From Mesorhizobium sp. LSHC420B00 (GTDB taxonomy: Bacteria; Pseudomonadota; Alphaproteobacteria; Rhizobiales; Rhizobiaceae), in assembly GCF_000503055.1 (NCBI RefSeq), contig NZ_AYVY01000031.1, positions 4,496 through 58,759 of the forward strand: a DNA stretch of 54,264 nucleotides, written 5' to 3'. The notes under the pieces were generated by a model, which ran no database searches, was not told where the DNA came from, and saw only the letters and a list, made by a program, of their open reading frames with translations. The position numbers and the translations under genes are program-made. Positions 52,971-54,264 of this stretch are shown piece after piece. Position 1 is the stretch's first letter; each line of letters starts with the position of its first letter.

Positions 52971-53393
52971 TCACTCCGCTGCCTCTTCGATCTTCTCCAT
53001 ATCATCGTCCGACAGGCCGAAATGGTGACCGATCTCATGGATCAGCACATGGGTGACGATGTCGCCCAGCGTCTCCTCGTTCTCGGCCCAGTAGTCGAGG
53101 ATGGCGCGGCGGTAGAGCGTGATCCGGTTCGGGCCTTCGCCGGTCTGCGGATTCCAGCGCTCGGCGATGCCGCGCCCCTCGAACAGGCCGAGCAGGTCGA
53201 AGGGCGTTTCCAGCGAAAGGTCGTCCATGATCTCGTCGGTCGGGAATTCGGCGATCTGAATGACGATCTCGCCGGTCAGCTTGCGAAACTCCTCCGGCAG
53301 ATGGGCATAGGCCTCCAGCGCCAGGAGCTCGATTTCCTCCATCGTTGGCGAAAGCTGGTCGTGCCAGATGCGTGTTTGGTAGATGCGAGCCAT
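52971..53393 (-). CDS. Minimal metallopeptidase (MMP-like, zincin fold)
   Basis: A 140-residue protein of the minimal MMP-like/possibly zinc metallopeptidase family (PF06262-like). The site is HisGluIleGlyHisHisPheGlyLeuSer at residues 119-128 in HVLIHEIGHHFGLSDDDM; the HExxHxxxLxxxD pattern gives the full set of zinc ligands, with Asp as the third. Before it lies WNPQTGEGPNRITLYRRAILDYWAEN. Proteins of this family are small and cytosolic; targets are unknown. The ATG at 53393 is preceded by AAAGGACAAAGC; the upstream extension is rejected. Confidence 0.9.
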   Translation of the reverse strand: MARIYQTRIWHDQLSPTMEEIELLALEAYAHLPEEFRKLTGEIVIQIAEFPTDEIMDDLSLETPFDLLGLFEGRGIAERWNPQTGEGPNRITLYRRAILDYWAENEETLGDIVTHVLIHEIGHHFGLSDDDMEKIEEAAE

Positions 53394-53537
53394 GCTTTGT
53401 CCTTTGATCCCGGCATATAGGCTTTCGGGCCGGACTCGGCAAATGGTCGGGCTGGAGCGCCCGGACCATGCCATCAAGGCAGGAATAAATTCCCCATGAC
53501 TCCGCTTGACTCTTTGGCCGCCCTCTGGAATCTATAG

Positions 53538-53552
53538 GAACATAACAGGAAC
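53538..53552 (+). promoter_or_regulatory. LexA (SOS) box upstream of imuA
   Basis: GAACATAACAGGAAC fits GAAC-N7-GAAC, the alphaproteobacterial LexA operator (GTTC-N7-GTTC in the other orientation), exactly at all eight specified bases. It lies 25 bp before the imuA start, where it would overlap the promoter or transcription start. imuA-imuB-dnaE2 cassettes are standard LexA targets in rhizobia, so the assignment is well supported. Confidence 0.85.
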
Positions 53553-53576
53553 AATTGTGAGTGGAAGCTGACCGTC

Positions 53577-54264
53577 ATGGCGACAAGCGCCGTGGCGCGG
53601 GAGACTGTTTTTGCCCTGCGCCGCCAGATCGCGAAGATCGAAGGGACCTTGTCCGAGCGCCTGGAAGCGCCGGCCGGTTCGTCGTTTGACGCGGATGTGC
53701 CTCGCCAGAGTCTGGCATCCTCTCGGAATCCGACACCCGCTCGGAATCTGACGATTGTCCGTCGCGGCCTCGCCGTGGCGCCGCCCGATGCGTTTTTGCG
53801 CACCGGTGCCGAGCGCCTCGATGCTGCGCTGAGCGGCGGCCTGCCGAAGGCGGCGCTGAGCGAGTTTCATGGCGCCGCGACCCGCGATGCCGGAGCAGTC
53901 GCCGGTTTTGTCCTGTCGCTCATCAGCCTGATCCTCAGCCAGGGGCCGCGACTGCCGGTGCTGTGGATCGGCACATCCGAGGTTTTCCGCGAGGCCGGCT
54001 TTCCCTATGCCGGGGGGCTTCACGCCTTCTTCGGCATCGAGCCGGAGCAATTGCTGTTTTCCGAGGCGCCAAGGCTGCTCGATGCGCTGTGGGTCGCCGA
54101 GGAGGCCGCCAGGATGACGGCGCTGGCCGCAGTCATCCTCGAAATCCGTGGCAACCCGCAGCGGCTGGATCTCACCGCGACGCGGCGGCTGCACGCCCGG
54201 GCGCAGAGTGCCGGCCGGCCGCTTTTCCTGCTGCGCCAGGCCGGCGAGCCCGAGCCGACGGCAG
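53577..54264 (+). CDS. imuA: ImuA family SOS mutagenesis protein (3' end outside window)
   Basis: RecA/SulA-like protein that starts the imuA-imuB-dnaE2 translesion mutagenesis cassette and helps recruit ImuB and DnaE2 to damaged DNA. The 229 visible residues show the family pattern: ETVFALRRQIAKIEG at the start, a variable linker, then FLRTGAERLDAALSGGLPKAALSEFHGAATRDAGAVAGFVLSLISLIL, PVLWIGTSEVFREAGFPYAGGL, and LFSEAPRLLDALWVAEEAARMTALAAVILEIRGNPQRLDLTATRRLH. The frame is open to the last base, so the protein continues beyond the window. Start ATG at 53577 lies 25 bp after a perfect LexA box. Confidence 0.93.
   Translation, partial: MATSAVARETVFALRRQIAKIEGTLSERLEAPAGSSFDADVPRQSLASSRNPTPARNLTIVRRGLAVAPPDAFLRTGAERLDAALSGGLPKAALSEFHGAATRDAGAVAGFVLSLISLILSQGPRLPVLWIGTSEVFREAGFPYAGGLHAFFGIEPEQLLFSEAPRLLDALWVAEEAARMTALAAVILEIRGNPQRLDLTATRRLHARAQSAGRPLFLLRQAGEPEPTA

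Overview
The window reads as a stretch of chromosome from a Rhizobiales bacterium, most likely Mesorhizobium or a close relative (Phyllobacteriaceae). The signs are high GC with strong C/G third positions, a set of families typical of rhizobia (DUF1127, DUF2794, IalB-like, SH3-DUF1236, DUF1223, imuA behind an alphaproteobacterial LexA box), the ccmAB-DG block next to acnA, the asd/leuB/leuD region, and several interspersed palindromic repeats of the kind scattered through Mesorhizobium genomes. The organism call is inference; no rRNA, tRNA, CRISPR array or prophage was found.

Region 1 (1-6.6 kb): end of a PPOX-type flavin protein, an FMN reductase, a tautomerase, an SMP-30 lactonase and a DUF1127 microprotein behind a striking inverted repeat, then a leftward cytochrome c maturation operon ccmA-ccmB-(Imm50-like)-ccmD-ccmG-DUF2332. 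ccmC is absent from its usual place and a frameshifted Imm50-like immunity gene sits there instead. Region 2 (6.6-20 kb): acnA, ceramidase-like membrane protein, DUF1223, DUF2794, GNAT, a BI-1 protein, an ABC exporter-like permease/ATPase pair divergent from a TesA-type esterase, ThpR, pterin dehydratase and YkvA proteins. Region 3 (20-31 kb): IalB-like protein, rlmN, LysE exporter, argG, small secreted proteins, a lytic transglycosylase, a flavin amine oxidase, a zinc metallopeptidase, SH3-DUF1236 and a CPBP protease. Region 4 (31-44 kb): ffh-chorismate mutase-rpsP, a lipoprotein, DoxX, a broken ACT gene, asd, a DEAD-box helicase, a cold-shock-like/DUF805 fusion, leuB, VOC, RidA, a secreted unknown and leuD.

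Region 5 (44.5-46.4 kb) is the clearest accessory patch: two abutting units bounded by IS630-type inverted repeats, each ending at a CTAG. The first holds the C-terminal stub of an IS630 transposase and a frameshifted metallo-beta-lactamase-fold hydrolase; the second holds an AT-rich, frameshifted lipoprotein gene. Region 6 (46.4-54.3 kb): a leftward operon of DUF4173 membrane protein, response regulator, histidine kinase and FAD oxidoreductase, then a CitE-like CoA-ester lyase, a DUF1737 protein, a minimal metallopeptidase and the start of imuA, the first gene of the SOS mutagenesis cassette.

Most of the window is housekeeping (iron-sulfur/TCA, cytochrome c assembly, amino acid biosynthesis, protein targeting, translation). 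The items most worth a second look are the ccmC-to-Imm50 replacement, the IS630-bounded cargo units, and five genes interrupted by single-base frameshifts, which may be real decay or sequence error.
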